This document shows positions 1-7,522 of a stretch of DNA of 64,000 nt, piece after piece. The position numbers were made by a program, and so were the translations under genes. This DNA comes from JACJVV01 sp964581515 (GTDB lineage Archaea > Nanobdellota > Nanobdellia > Woesearchaeales > JACJVV01): positions 53,770-117,769 of the forward strand of contig CAZOOV010000009.1 in assembly GCA_964581515.1 (NCBI GenBank). Direction: 5' to 3'. Position 1 is the stretch's first letter. The number at the start of each line of letters is the position of its first letter. The notes beneath the pieces are model-generated. The model was not told the DNA's origin, ran no database searches, and saw only the letters and a list, made by a program, of their open reading frames with translations.

Positions 1-405
1 TTTCATTCCTGATTCTTTCTCAAGAACAGGTATGCAATCTCGCTCTGTGCATCCAGGATAGACTGTTGATTCATATACTATTATTGAACCTTCTTTCATA
101 TTCTTGCCAACAAGAGCAGATGCACTTAACAGTAAAGTGAGATCTGGTTTTTTTGAATCATCAATAGGAGTGGGAACTGCAATGATTATAAAATCAGACT
201 CAGAAATTATGTTTGGGTCAGATGAAAAATTTATTTTTGCTTCTTTTAGGCTTTCTTCAGATACTTCATTTGTTAAATCATTATCTTGTTTTAGTTCTGA
301 TATTCTTTTCTCGTTTATATCAAATCCATTCACTTCTTCATTTTTTCCGAATTCAACAGCTAACGGAAGGCCAACATAACCGAGTCCTACTATACATATC
401 TTCAT
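1..405 (-). CDS. Nucleotide-sugar dehydrogenase (UDP-glucose / UDP-ManNAc dehydrogenase family), N-terminal part
   Basis: The gene runs off the left edge, so only the first 135 codons are present. They encode the NAD-binding half of the UDP-glucose/GDP-mannose/UDP-ManNAc dehydrogenase family. The protein starts MKICIVGLGYVGLPLAVEFG, which is the family's GxGYxGLP dinucleotide-binding loop, followed by an acidic FDIN after the second strand. Further on are FIIIAVPTP and a YESTVYPG segment, both usual for the family. These enzymes oxidise the sugar C6 hydroxyl to a carboxylate using two NAD+. The substrate cannot be told from this half. The start is the ATG complementary to 403-405. A TATA element at 428-440 lies 25-29 bases upstream, so the mRNA is probably leaderless. 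The neighbouring sugar nucleotidyltransferase fits a surface-polysaccharide locus. Confidence 0.9.
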   Translation of the reverse strand, partial: MKICIVGLGYVGLPLAVEFGKNEEVNGFDINEKRISELKQDNDLTNEVSEESLKEAKINFSSDPNIISESDFIIIAVPTPIDDSKKPDLTLLLSASALVGKNMKEGSIIVYESTVYPGCTERDCIPVLEKESGMK

Positions 406-427
406 TTTATCTGAAGGAAAAGAAGCT

Positions 428-440
428 CATATTTAAATCT
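428..440 (-). promoter_or_regulatory. Archaeal TATA element for the nucleotide-sugar dehydrogenase gene
   Basis: On the minus strand this reads AGATTTAAATATG. Its centre is about 27 bases from the ATG at 405, which is the spacing of a leaderless archaeal promoter. Confidence 0.55.
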
Positions 441-486
441 TTATGATTCGCTTCTTTATTGATTTATCTGAGTTCAACGAGCTTAG

Positions 487-500
487 AAACATTTATAATA
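487..500 (+). promoter_or_regulatory. Archaeal TATA element for the sugar nucleotidyltransferase gene
   Basis: AAACATTTATAATA lies about 26 bases before the ATG at 524, consistent with a leaderless transcript. It is divergent from the promoter at 428-440. Confidence 0.5.
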
Positions 501-523
501 CCACCCATGATTATTAGCTTAAT

Positions 524-1255
524 ATGAAGGTGTTAGTGCTGGCAGCAGGGTACGCAGTAAGGTTATATCCTCTTACTAAGAATCAACCTAAACCATTACT
601 TGAGGTTGGAGGAAAACCACTTCTGGATCATTTAATGACAAAGATACACGAACTTCCTAATGTAGATGAGATTATTGTTGTTTCTAATCATAAATTCTAT
701 GAACATTTTAAAGAATGGGCAGATAAGACAGAAAGCAAAATCCCTATTAGGGTGGTCAATGATGGTTCAACCTCTAAAGATGATAAGCTTGGTGCGATTA
801 AAGATATGCTTTTTGGCATGAAAGATATTGATGATGAGGTTCTTGTGATTGCAGGTGATAATATAATTGAGTTTAGTCTGAAGGAGTTTCATGATGAGTT
901 CAAAAGGAAAGATAATCATATAATTGCAGCACACGATGCAAAAGATGTTGAGATACTCCGAAACAGGCATGGTGTGGTTGAGATAGATGATAATAATAAA
1001 GTCATTTCTTTTGAAGAAAAACCTTATGATCCAAAGTCAACACTCAAATCAATATGTTGTTATATGTTTAAGCCTGATATCAAGCCTTTAATTAGTCAAT
1101 ATCTTGAAGGCAATAATCCTGATGCAACTGGTTTTTTTATTGAATGGTTGATTCAACAACAAGATATTCACTCATTTACATTTGATGATCCAGTCTATGA
1201 TATAGGTAATATAGAAAGCTATAACATGGCAGATGATATATATAGGAATAAATGA
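524..1255 (+). CDS. Sugar-1-phosphate nucleotidyltransferase (NTP_transferase family)
   Basis: This 243-residue protein carries the classic N-terminal signature AAGYAVRLYPLTKNQPKPL. The family equivalent is the G-G-x-G-T-R-L-x-P-x-T loop plus the K-P lysine that bind the nucleotide. It lacks the C-terminal left-handed beta-helix, so it is the short catalytic-domain form. VLVIAGDNI is the metal-binding GDN segment and ISFEEKP is the typical substrate-pocket segment. Members make UDP-, dTDP- or GDP-sugars from sugar-1-phosphate and NTP; the specificity is not readable here. The usual first arginine-loop GGxGTR is AGYAVR, a modest divergence. The divergent neighbour is a nucleotide-sugar dehydrogenase, so both probably feed cell-surface glycan synthesis. 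Confidence 0.88.
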   Translation: MKVLVLAAGYAVRLYPLTKNQPKPLLEVGGKPLLDHLMTKIHELPNVDEIIVVSNHKFYEHFKEWADKTESKIPIRVVNDGSTSKDDKLGAIKDMLFGMKDIDDEVLVIAGDNIIEFSLKEFHDEFKRKDNHIIAAHDAKDVEILRNRHGVVEIDDNNKVISFEEKPYDPKSTLKSICCYMFKPDIKPLISQYLEGNNPDATGFFIEWLIQQQDIHSFTFDDPVYDIGNIESYNMADDIYRNK

Positions 1256-1384
1256 TTGTTAATTGTTTTTTTTCTCTCTTTTTTTCTTTACTAGTGGGGA
1301 ACTATTCGACATCAGTCAGTTATTAAAAAAATCTTGATTTGTCGTCTATAAAACAATAATCTTTAAAAGTGCATTTACTTAAAA

Positions 1385-1403
1385 TTAAACTAATATAGTT
1401 TAA
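1385..1403. promoter_or_regulatory. Perfect 19-bp palindrome upstream of the acidic surface protein gene
   Basis: TTAAACTAATATAGTTTAA is a perfect inverted repeat with 8-bp arms and a 3-bp centre. A second palindrome follows immediately at 1404-1418. Such paired sites suggest an operator, though AT-rich DNA makes chance palindromes commoner. Confidence 0.4.
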
Positions 1404-1418
1404 TATACTAATAGTATA
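1404..1418. promoter_or_regulatory. Second palindrome, TATACT-AAT-AGTATA
   Basis: Perfect inverted repeat with 6-bp arms and a 3-bp centre, abutting the palindrome at 1385-1403. It contains TATA-like sequence and may overlap the promoter of the gene at 1528. Confidence 0.4.
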
Positions 1419-1423
1419 AATAA

Positions 1424-1517
1424 AAAGGTACGAAAAATCATAAGGATTTTTGGACCTTTAAATTAAAAATTGAAAGGTACGAGAAATCATAAAGATTTTT
1501 TGGTCTTTAAATTAAAA
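1424..1517 (+). repeat. Tandem 49-bp repeat; each copy can fold as a hairpin, in the 5' leader of the acidic surface protein
   Basis: Two copies start at 1424 and 1473. Each begins AAAGGTACGA and ends in CTTTAAATTAAAA. In the first copy AAAGGT pairs with ACCTTT and AAAAATC pairs with GATTTTT around ATAAG. In the second copy an A-to-G change converts an A-U pair to G-U, so the inner stem survives. The second copy runs straight into the Shine-Dalgarno AGGTGAT. Confidence 0.6.
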
Positions 1518-1527
1518 GGTGATGTGG

Positions 1528-2433
1528 ATGGCTAGAAAAAAAATACCTTATAAAGTTGGTTTTTGGATTGCTGTTGTAATTATTGTGATATTAGGATTGT
1601 ATTTATGGCAAAACTATTATCAATCAACTCAAGAAGGTGAAGAAGTTTCTTATATAAATTTTGATAATATCTTTAATGAGACAGATGAGGCTGAAGCACC
1701 TGCTGAAGGTGAAGAAGCTGTAGCAGAAGAAGAAGCTGAAGAAGTAGTAGTCTCAGAGGAAGTTGCTTCTGAAGAAGAAGTTGAAGAGGAAGAAGCTGTT
1801 ACTGAAGAACCTACTGAAGAAGAAGTTGTAGCAGAAGAACCTGCAGAAGAAGAAGTAACAGAAGAGGAAATAGTTGAAGAGGAAGTTGTAGCTGAAGAAC
1901 CTGAAGAGGAAGAAGTTGCTGCTGAATCAGAACCAAAAGTATTGGTTGTTACAGAAGGAGATCTTGTAAGTTTCCCTAATCTGCAAGTTGAGGATCCAGA
2001 TGGTGATGAGATTACATTTACATTTTCAGAACCTTTAGATGAGAATGGAGAATGGCAAACAGAAGTAGGAGATGCAGGATCATATGATCTGACTATTTCA
2101 GCAAGTGATGGTACAACTGAGATCAGTGATAGCATAATGCTTATTGTTGAGTCTTTGAACAATGCTCCTATAATTGAGATTGAAGAGAGTGTTGCTGTAT
2201 CTGAAGGTGACACGGTTGTACTTGAGCCAGTTGTTACTGACGCAGATGATGATGCAATAGAGATAGTCTATTCAGGTTGGATGAGCACAAACATAAAGGA
2301 GACTACATATGATGATGCTGGTGATTATATGGTTACAATAACAGCATCAGATGGCATTGCTGAGACAGTGAAAGTAGTTACTGTATCAGTAAGTGATGTC
2401 AACAGAGCTCCTACATTTGTAAGCATAATATAA
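1528..2433 (+). CDS. Membrane-anchored acidic protein with a Glu-rich stalk and two Ig/cadherin-like domains
   Basis: The product (301 residues) begins with a short basic stretch (MARKKIPYK) and one hydrophobic segment at about residues 10-26, which fits an N-in signal anchor. A very Glu/Val/Ala-rich low-complexity region follows at about 45-140. Two beta-rich repeats complete it, each with a VSEGD or VTEGD opening, a D-P-D-G-D or D-A-D-D-D acidic loop and a closing tract like ITASDG. These resemble the cadherin-like or bacterial Ig-type domains of surface proteins, which often bind calcium. I chose ATG 1528 because AGGTGAT sits 6-7 bases upstream; ATG/GTG at 1519-1522 are inside that site. 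No enzyme motif is visible. The leader carries tandem hairpins and palindromes, so the gene may be regulated at RNA level. Confidence 0.75.
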   Translation: MARKKIPYKVGFWIAVVIIVILGLYLWQNYYQSTQEGEEVSYINFDNIFNETDEAEAPAEGEEAVAEEEAEEVVVSEEVASEEEVEEEEAVTEEPTEEEVVAEEPAEEEVTEEEIVEEEVVAEEPEEEEVAAESEPKVLVVTEGDLVSFPNLQVEDPDGDEITFTFSEPLDENGEWQTEVGDAGSYDLTISASDGTTEISDSIMLIVESLNNAPIIEIEESVAVSEGDTVVLEPVVTDADDDAIEIVYSGWMSTNIKETTYDDAGDYMVTITASDGIAETVKVVTVSVSDVNRAPTFVSII

Positions 2434-2568
2434 TTTTGCTTACTTTTTTTCTTATTTTTCTTTATTATTTCTTTATTTTTATTCCTTTATTATTTCTTTA
2501 TCTTAGAATTAGCTTTCTACTTTCTTTTTACCAAAATAGTTATTAATGAGCTTTCTTGAAGTAATCTT

Positions 2569-3222
2569 ATGGAAGATCAAGAGATTATCGATAAAACAAA
2601 GGATTATGTGAAAAAGAAGCTTCAAGGTGAAGGTTCTGGTCATGATTGGTGGCATGTATATCGTGTATGGAATAATGCTAAGAATATAGCTAAATCTGAG
2701 TCTGTTGATGTTTATACGGTTGAACTTGCAGCTCTTTTGCATGATATAGCTGATTTTAAGTTTCATAAAGGAGATGATACTGTTGGGCCTAAGGTTGCTA
2801 AAGAATGGCTTACAGGACTTAATGTAAATGAAGAAATGATTGCTCATGTATGTAGTATAATTCAAGATGTATCGTTTAAAGGAGCAAATGTAAGTTCACC
2901 TATGAAATCTAAAGAAGGGATGGTTGTGCAAGATGCTGATAGGCTTGACGCTTTAGGAGCAGTAGGGATAGCTCGTGCTTTTGCTTACGGTGGACATAAA
3001 GGCAGAGAAATGTATAATCCTGATATAAAACCAGTCATGCATGATTCTTTTGAGAATTATAAGAAGAATCAGTCTACTACAATCAATCATTTTTATGAGA
3101 AATTATTGCTATTGAAAGATCTGATGAATACTGAAACTGGAAAAAGAATTGCAGAGAAAAGACATAAGGTTATTGTGGATTTCTTAGATAAATTCAAGAA
3201 TGAATGGGATGGGAAGGATTAA
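2569..3222 (+). CDS. HD-domain metal-dependent phosphohydrolase (YedJ-like)
   Basis: This 217-residue protein has the full HD set: GHDWWHVYRVW supplies the first histidine, ALLHDIADFK the His-Asp pair, and QDADRLDALGA the distal aspartate. The family cleaves phosphate esters or nucleotides with divalent metals. The overall pattern matches the short YedJ/YpgQ-like group. The real substrate cannot be inferred. The ORF ends at the TAA at 3220-3222, and the sequence just after it stays in frame through a (YYLE)n-encoding 12-bp repeat (see the repeat at 3229-3288). The gene upstream is unrelated. Confidence 0.85.
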   Translation: MEDQEIIDKTKDYVKKKLQGEGSGHDWWHVYRVWNNAKNIAKSESVDVYTVELAALLHDIADFKFHKGDDTVGPKVAKEWLTGLNVNEEMIAHVCSIIQDVSFKGANVSSPMKSKEGMVVQDADRLDALGAVGIARAFAYGGHKGREMYNPDIKPVMHDSFENYKKNQSTTINHFYEKLLLLKDLMNTETGKRIAEKRHKVIVDFLDKFKNEWDGKD

Positions 3223-3228
3223 TCTTAC

Positions 3229-3288
3229 TTGAAATATTATTTGGAATACTATTTAGAATACTACTTGGAATATTATTTGGAATATATT
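3229..3288 (+). repeat. 12-bp tandem repeat, five units, in frame after the HD gene stop
   Basis: Five consecutive 12-bp units of the form TTGGAATAcTAT. Read in the frame of the upstream HD hydrolase they encode repeating Leu-Glu-Tyr-Tyr, reached only if the TAA at 3220-3222 is read through, and the frame stays open to a TAA shortly after 3288. It could be an old C-terminal extension cut off by the stop, or simple slippage expansion. Confidence 0.7.
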
Positions 3289-3325
3289 GGGTAAAACTGA
3301 TTTGATAGTGTAAAGCTGACTTTTT

Positions 3326-4012
3326 TTATTTTTTGAAGAATTCATCTATATCTTTTTTAGATATCTTTTTCTTACCTAATGAATATGTTTTTCTTATCAA
3401 ATCTTCTAGATTTTCAAGATATCTTCTTGGATTAAGGTCTGATTGTATAAAAAGTGATTTTGCAAGGGTTGAACTTATGATATTTTGTCCAGGGAGTCTG
3501 ACTTTTATTATCTCATTTGCAAGATTATTTCTTATCTCATTTAATTTGTAGAGTTTAGTATCTGATTTGAACGCTTTATTGAATGGTACATTCTTGAAGT
3601 CAGTTCCTGCAAATACAATTGATTTAACTCTATCCATAATATAAAATTCATATAAGAAGTCAAAATCCTTTGGATTGGCTAGGTTTGCTTCATCTACAAG
3701 CAAAAGCATCTTGCTAGGTTTCATAAACAAGACTCTTCTTATGAAGCTTCTTTTTCTCATAATTTTCTTTTTCATATTTTTTTGTTGTGCACAGTTGAAA
3801 TAAAGAATATTTTTCTTGAATCTTTTTCTTAAGTATCTTAATATAGAACTTTTTCCAGTACCATAACTCCCTTCAAGAAATATAACATTGCCTATCTTTA
3901 ACTGATAGACTATCCTTTGCATAATCTTTTCATATCCGATAAGGTGGTTATCCTGTGTCGGTTTTATACTGAAAGGATTTTTCTTGAATCCTAATTCATG
4001 ATACCATGTCAT
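3326..4012 (-). CDS. AAA-type ATPase, small (paralogue A, intact Walker A)
   Basis: This 228-residue P-loop ATPase begins WYHELGFKKNPFSIKP, an N-terminal signature seen in archaeal ExeA/Orc-like AAA ATPases. Its Walker A loop is GSYGTGKSS (about residues 49-57). Walker B is LLLVDEAN (about residue 105). A sensor-like VFAGTD follows. The C-terminal part is basic and helical (IRKTYSLGKKKISKKD). It is a paralogue of the gene just upstream, with which it overlaps by 17 bases, so the two are probably co-translated. They may form a hetero-oligomer. The cellular role is unknown; DNA-related switching is plausible for this family but unproven. Confidence 0.75.
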   Translation of the reverse strand: MTWYHELGFKKNPFSIKPTQDNHLIGYEKIMQRIVYQLKIGNVIFLEGSYGTGKSSILRYLRKRFKKNILYFNCAQQKNMKKKIMRKRSFIRRVLFMKPSKMLLLVDEANLANPKDFDFLYEFYIMDRVKSIVFAGTDFKNVPFNKAFKSDTKLYKLNEIRNNLANEIIKVRLPGQNIISSTLAKSLFIQSDLNPRRYLENLEDLIRKTYSLGKKKISKKDIDEFFKK

Positions 4013-4721
4013 TTTTTTTCTTAGTTATTATCTTATTCAAAAGATTATCGTCTACTTTATCAAGGTCTTCATTAGACATCAAGAATAAAAGCGAATCACA
4101 TTCTGTTAGAAGTTCTTTTATGTTATTACTTCTTTTTGCTAAAGCAGATATGTGGTTTTCATTGAGAAAGTCTCCAAAATTTAATCTATCTAGGACAATA
4201 TCTGTCATCTCATATTTAGTTAAGTCTCTTAATTTATGAACCCTTTTACCGATCCTATGTCTTATACTGTCTGGTATATCTACTTTTGAATAATCTTTGC
4301 TTGCCATGACCACTGATTGAATATTATCTTGATCAAAGTAATATTTTATCTTCTCTGCATTTGATTCTGATAAATGCGTTATATTGTCAAGGAGTAGTAT
4401 CATCCTTTTTGGCATCCCTTTCATCTTTTTTATAATTGATTTATTGCCGTTTGCAAGAAGAATCTTAATATTTGGTTCATCTTTGACTTTCTCACAATTG
4501 ACATAGATAACTTTACCTTTGCCTTTGTATTTGTCAATTATCTTCATCAATAATGCTGTCTTACCTATCTCCCCTTCTATGAAGATCATATTTCCAGCTT
4601 CAATCCTATATGATAATTCATCCAGAAGTACATCAAAGCCATAAAATGGATCCTTAAATAAAGGGTCTAGATGTAATGGGTTTTTTCTGAAACCTTTCTT
4701 CTTATACCATTCTTTTGTCAT
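3996..4721 (-). CDS. AAA-type ATPase, small (paralogue B, shortened Walker A)
   Basis: This 241-residue protein aligns along its length with the downstream ATPase. It starts EWYKKKGFRKNPLHLDP and has a Walker B-like MILLLDNIT. Its P-loop reads EGEIGKTALL where paralogue A has EGSYGTGKSS, so two residues of the canonical GxxxxGK[ST] are missing. The Walker B acidic pair is DN rather than DE. This suggests a partner with weakened or no ATP hydrolysis. A TATA element at 4743-4753 lies about 26 bases before the ATG, so the pair is probably transcribed leaderless from here. Confidence 0.72.
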   Translation of the reverse strand: MTKEWYKKKGFRKNPLHLDPLFKDPFYGFDVLLDELSYRIEAGNMIFIEGEIGKTALLMKIIDKYKGKGKVIYVNCEKVKDEPNIKILLANGNKSIIKKMKGMPKRMILLLDNITHLSESNAEKIKYYFDQDNIQSVVMASKDYSKVDIPDSIRHRIGKRVHKLRDLTKYEMTDIVLDRLNFGDFLNENHISALAKRSNNIKELLTECDSLLFLMSNEDLDKVDDNLLNKIITKKKNDMVS

Positions 4722-4742
4722 ATGTATAACGTTTTAATCACT

Positions 4743-4753
4743 CATATAAAAAG
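4743..4753 (-). promoter_or_regulatory. Archaeal TATA element for the AAA ATPase pair
   Basis: Minus strand CTTTTTATATG, centred about 26 bases from the ATG at 4721. Confidence 0.5.
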
Positions 4754-4804
4754 TTTGCTTCTCGAGAGTGGTGTAAATTATAACCTGTTTGGGACGAAAA
4801 AGAA

Positions 4805-4912
4805 TCATCTCTTATCATTTAGATTAAGTTCGAGGCACTCTGTTTTTGCTAGTTCTGCCTCAAGTTCTTCTATGGTTTTTCCTGTTAACTTTGCTAGATC
4901 TGCTATCTTCAC
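4805..4912 (-). CDS. Small 35-residue protein, IF2_N-like motif, GTG start
   Basis: A short ORF with GTG start (4910-4912) and TGA stop encodes MKIADLAKLTGKTIEELEAE followed by a 15-residue tail. The pattern K-x-x-x-L-A-K-x-x-G-K-x-x-x-E-L resembles the small helical IF2_N type module of bacterial initiation factors, but the match is by eye only. The strongest support is the promoter: CTTTTTATATAAG at 4935-4948 is centred 27-28 bases upstream, exactly the leaderless spacing used by neighbouring genes. The composition is coding-like, with no Asn/Lys poly-tract. It could still be a chance ORF. Confidence 0.5.
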   Translation of the reverse strand: MKIADLAKLTGKTIEELEAELAKTECLELNLNDKR

Positions 4913-4934
4913 TATGATTAAAATCTTGAGAAAA

Positions 4935-4948
4935 CTTATATAAAAAGG
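4935..4948 (-). promoter_or_regulatory. Archaeal BRE/TATA element for the 35-residue ORF
   Basis: Minus strand CCTTTTTATATAAG. It predicts a transcript start at about 4912, the GTG of the small ORF. Confidence 0.5.
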
Positions 4949-4958
4949 TTGCGGTTGG

Positions 4959-5510
4959 TTATTTGTCTAACTTGTATCTCTTACACCACAAATCCCATTT
5001 TTTTGGTTTATTTCTTCCATATGCTGATATTTTTTTCTTCATATTTTTTAGAGATCTCTCTTTTCTTTCTTTTCCTGGTTCTTTAGTATAGAATTTATCC
5101 GCGATACAGACTATTTGTTCTTCCACACTGAGTGGGATGAAGTTCCTTTTAGGCAATGGTAATTTGTTTTTTATTATTTCTTTTTTTGTGATGCCTACAC
5201 CAATATGTCTTTCACATACTTTTGCATGTTTTGGAAAACCTTCTTTTCTTAGAAGCTCTCCTCCAAGATAAGTGTGTTCTATATATCTGTGCTTGCCATG
5301 ACAGCCAATATCATTTGCATTTGTGAATTTAATGCCTATATCATGGAGCATTGCAGCTTCTGCTATGAATATTAGATCTGGTTTTAGCCTAGGGACTTTT
5401 CTTGCAATATGTAGTGCTTTTCTCTTGACTTGTTTTCCATGTAGGATTAATGCATTGTAAGACTTCGAGTTTTTTTTGTAATGCTTCTCTATTATTTTTA
5501 TTGGGTCCAT
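4959..5510 (-). CDS. HD-domain hydrolase (HDIG type)
   Basis: The 183-residue protein contains AAMLHDIGIKF, the central HD pair of the HDIG subgroup. An upstream histidine lies in ALHIAR, and further His residues in GCHGKHRYIEHT and CERHIGVG are typical of HDIG proteins that bind two metals. VCIADKFY supplies the last aspartate. Such proteins act on nucleotides, cyclic nucleotides or tRNA ends; none can be chosen here. The C-terminus is very basic (KKKISAYGRNKPKK), which may mean nucleic-acid contact. It shares no recognisable operon with the ATPases, since the small ORF and its promoter lie between. Confidence 0.8.
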   Translation of the reverse strand: MDPIKIIEKHYKKNSKSYNALILHGKQVKRKALHIARKVPRLKPDLIFIAEAAMLHDIGIKFTNANDIGCHGKHRYIEHTYLGGELLRKEGFPKHAKVCERHIGVGITKKEIIKNKLPLPKRNFIPLSVEEQIVCIADKFYTKEPGKERKERSLKNMKKKISAYGRNKPKKWDLWCKRYKLDK

Positions 5511-5545
5511 GATTAACTTTATTTTGTATCATTTTTAAAACTTTC

Positions 5546-7357
5546 TTACTTCTGTCTTTTTCTTACTGTATTTCTTCCTGCAAGGCTTTGTATTGTTGCA
5601 TAGTCTGTTGTTGTTGACTTGTCATGTCTTATACATTCTGCAAAGCAGTTGTTGAACTTGAAACTATTCCTATACCATGAATGAAGCCCTGCTGCAAATG
5701 GATTAAGTGTATATTTTATGTCAAAAACCTGTGTCTCAAGTATTATCGGTTCACTTGTATCTACACTATATTGTGGTTTGATGAGTTTTTTTGATGTTGA
5801 TTTCACGCCAGAATATGCGCTGAAGTATTTCATCAGGTCTTTGTAGCTTTTTGCATCTTCTTCTTTGAACTCAGAAAATGTTGATAAGACTTCTTTATAT
5901 TCTTGTACCCATTTATCTTTTTTTGTTGCAGATTTTTTTGTTCCAAGTTCTCCAATGTCATATTGTTCTTTTTTCTCATTATACATGCTTATCATGCTTA
6001 ATAAATCTTGAGCTCTTGGCATTGTGTCAAACATATCTGAGATAGTATCAGCATCAACTCTGTCACCTAATGCATATGCAAGTTTTATCTTTGCTTCCAT
6101 TATGTATGCATCATGTAATGTCTTTACTCCTTCATCTGATCTTCTTTGTCCAACTTGTTCAAGGAGTTCTTGTCTTAGTGCGTTTAACCTTTTTTTCTGA
6201 CCTTCTGTTTTTATCTGCACTCCTGTTGGATCAAGATTTACTTTGCATACTGGTAAGTAACATCCGAGCTCTTCATCATAAAGACCTAACAGAGCGCCCT
6301 TGAGATTGGGCTCTGTCAGACCGTCATCTTTCTTATGGAGGTAAAGTCCAAGAAGAACAGTATCTATTGTTTCATATTTTTTTATCTTTATACTTTTAGC
6401 ATAGTCAAATGAGGGGTTGGCATCAAAATCCTCTGCATACTGGACGACTACTACTCCTTCTAAGTCTTGTTTTTCTTTCTCTTCAACATATTCTCTTAGT
6501 TCTTTTTTGCTAAAGATTGGTTTTCTTTCAACTACTCTTGCATCAATCCCTTCTTTTCTTATGTATTCATCTAGTTCATCAAGCATTTCATCTGCTTTGA
6601 TATAATCCATAGGCAGTGAGCATAATGAGACCATATTTTCTAATTGCTTCTTTTTTGATTGTTTCCATGTAGATGGATCTGCGATTGCAAACATACCATG
6701 GAATGCAAGCGTCATCTCAAATTCTTCTTTTGGCATTCCTTCTTCAAACAGATGGTCATCTTGAAGATATGATCTTAAAAATTTGTTTTCAACCCTATTT
6801 GTACCTTTTCTTGGCCAATATCTCATGTCAGGAATCCTTTCATTAACTCTATTGAATCCTGCAAGATGAGGGAATCTTTTGTTTATCAGTTCTGCATCGC
6901 CAATCATTACAGGGAGTTTTGTGAGTGTGTCATGAAGTTCTGGAAACATCCTTAGGTCATATGCTGTGAATTGTCTTGTGAACGCAGTTGCATTTCTGAT
7001 GCTTCCTCCTTTCTGTGGTCCATTATGCAATTGGAATCTATATCCATTCTCTTTTACAGAAGCTCTAGTATATATTGAGAAATTTGAACTTGTGACATGT
7101 ATTCCTTCAATAGAATCAGTGAAAGTAGGATTTAAGCATGCAATTACTTTTGAGAGTTGAGGTGTTTTGTTGTTTAGCCAAAGGTCTCTTTGATAATCTA
7201 TGAATTCTCCTATGTCTGCATCTTCCCATCCTGTAAATTGGGGAACATAGCGTTCCATCTCTTTTCTTAAGAAATTCTCCTTATCATTTTCAGAGAAATC
7301 TTGAAACATTATCTCACTTATTTTTCCTGAAACCTCAGGGCTTAGTATTCTTCCCAT
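5546..7357 (-). CDS. Divergent ATP-dependent DNA ligase-family protein with a helical insertion
   Basis: The 603-residue product has the nucleotidyltransferase motifs in order. ASVKENGYRFQLH matches motif I (the family K-x-D-G-x-R; here K-E-N-G-Y-R). VMIGDAELI matches motif III. DLEGVVVV matches motif IV. KSIKIKKYETID matches motif V. The C-terminal IRHDKSTTTDYATIQ resembles the ligase OB-fold end with motif VI. Two things are odd. The catalytic lysine is near residue 105, so the usual archaeal N-terminal DNA-binding domain is missing. The OB fold also seems split by about 130 helical residues (about 395-530). Start ATG 7357 is preferred over GTG 7366 because AAGGTGA precedes it. It may seal DNA or RNA in a specialised pathway, or have lost activity. 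Confidence 0.72.
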   Translation of the reverse strand: MGRILSPEVSGKISEIMFQDFSENDKENFLRKEMERYVPQFTGWEDADIGEFIDYQRDLWLNNKTPQLSKVIACLNPTFTDSIEGIHVTSSNFSIYTRASVKENGYRFQLHNGPQKGGSIRNATAFTRQFTAYDLRMFPELHDTLTKLPVMIGDAELINKRFPHLAGFNRVNERIPDMRYWPRKGTNRVENKFLRSYLQDDHLFEEGMPKEEFEMTLAFHGMFAIADPSTWKQSKKKQLENMVSLCSLPMDYIKADEMLDELDEYIRKEGIDARVVERKPIFSKKELREYVEEKEKQDLEGVVVVQYAEDFDANPSFDYAKSIKIKKYETIDTVLLGLYLHKKDDGLTEPNLKGALLGLYDEELGCYLPVCKVNLDPTGVQIKTEGQKKRLNALRQELLEQVGQRRSDEGVKTLHDAYIMEAKIKLAYALGDRVDADTISDMFDTMPRAQDLLSMISMYNEKKEQYDIGELGTKKSATKKDKWVQEYKEVLSTFSEFKEEDAKSYKDLMKYFSAYSGVKSTSKKLIKPQYSVDTSEPIILETQVFDIKYTLNPFAAGLHSWYRNSFKFNNCFAECIRHDKSTTTDYATIQSLAGRNTVRKRQK

Positions 7358-7466
7358 GTTATTCACCTTGTTATTTTTATTTGATTTTATTTAATTATTC
7401 TCGTTATATTATTTTGATAGTGTATTTGATTGCATTTAGTGGTTTTTAGAATATATATTAAATTAA

Positions 7467-7486
7467 ATGGTAAACTAATTTACCAT
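7467..7486. promoter_or_regulatory. 20-bp perfect inverted repeat, likely operator of the HTH gene pair
   Basis: The two 8-bp arms ATGGTAAA and TTTACCAT flank CTAA. The site directly abuts the TATA element at 7487-7500, a position where archaeal activators or repressors bind. The first downstream genes encode HTH proteins, so autoregulation is likely. Confidence 0.6.
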
Positions 7487-7500
7487 AAAATATATAAAAG
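7487..7500 (+). promoter_or_regulatory. Archaeal TATA element for the HTH pair
   Basis: AAAATATATAAAAG, about 29 bases before the ATG at 7523. Confidence 0.5.
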
Positions 7501-7522
7501 AGAAAGGCATTGTGTAAATATC

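Noticed and set aside
1650..2213. Antisense Ser-rich ORF of 187 codons
   Set aside because: It is the shadow of the Glu-rich coding region; Ser/Thr repeats follow from GAA/GAG read in reverse, and no promoter supports it.
7405..7445. A fifth NrtR site upstream of the ligase gene
   Set aside because: TAGTGTATTTGATTGCATT matches one arm but not the second or the 7-base spacer.
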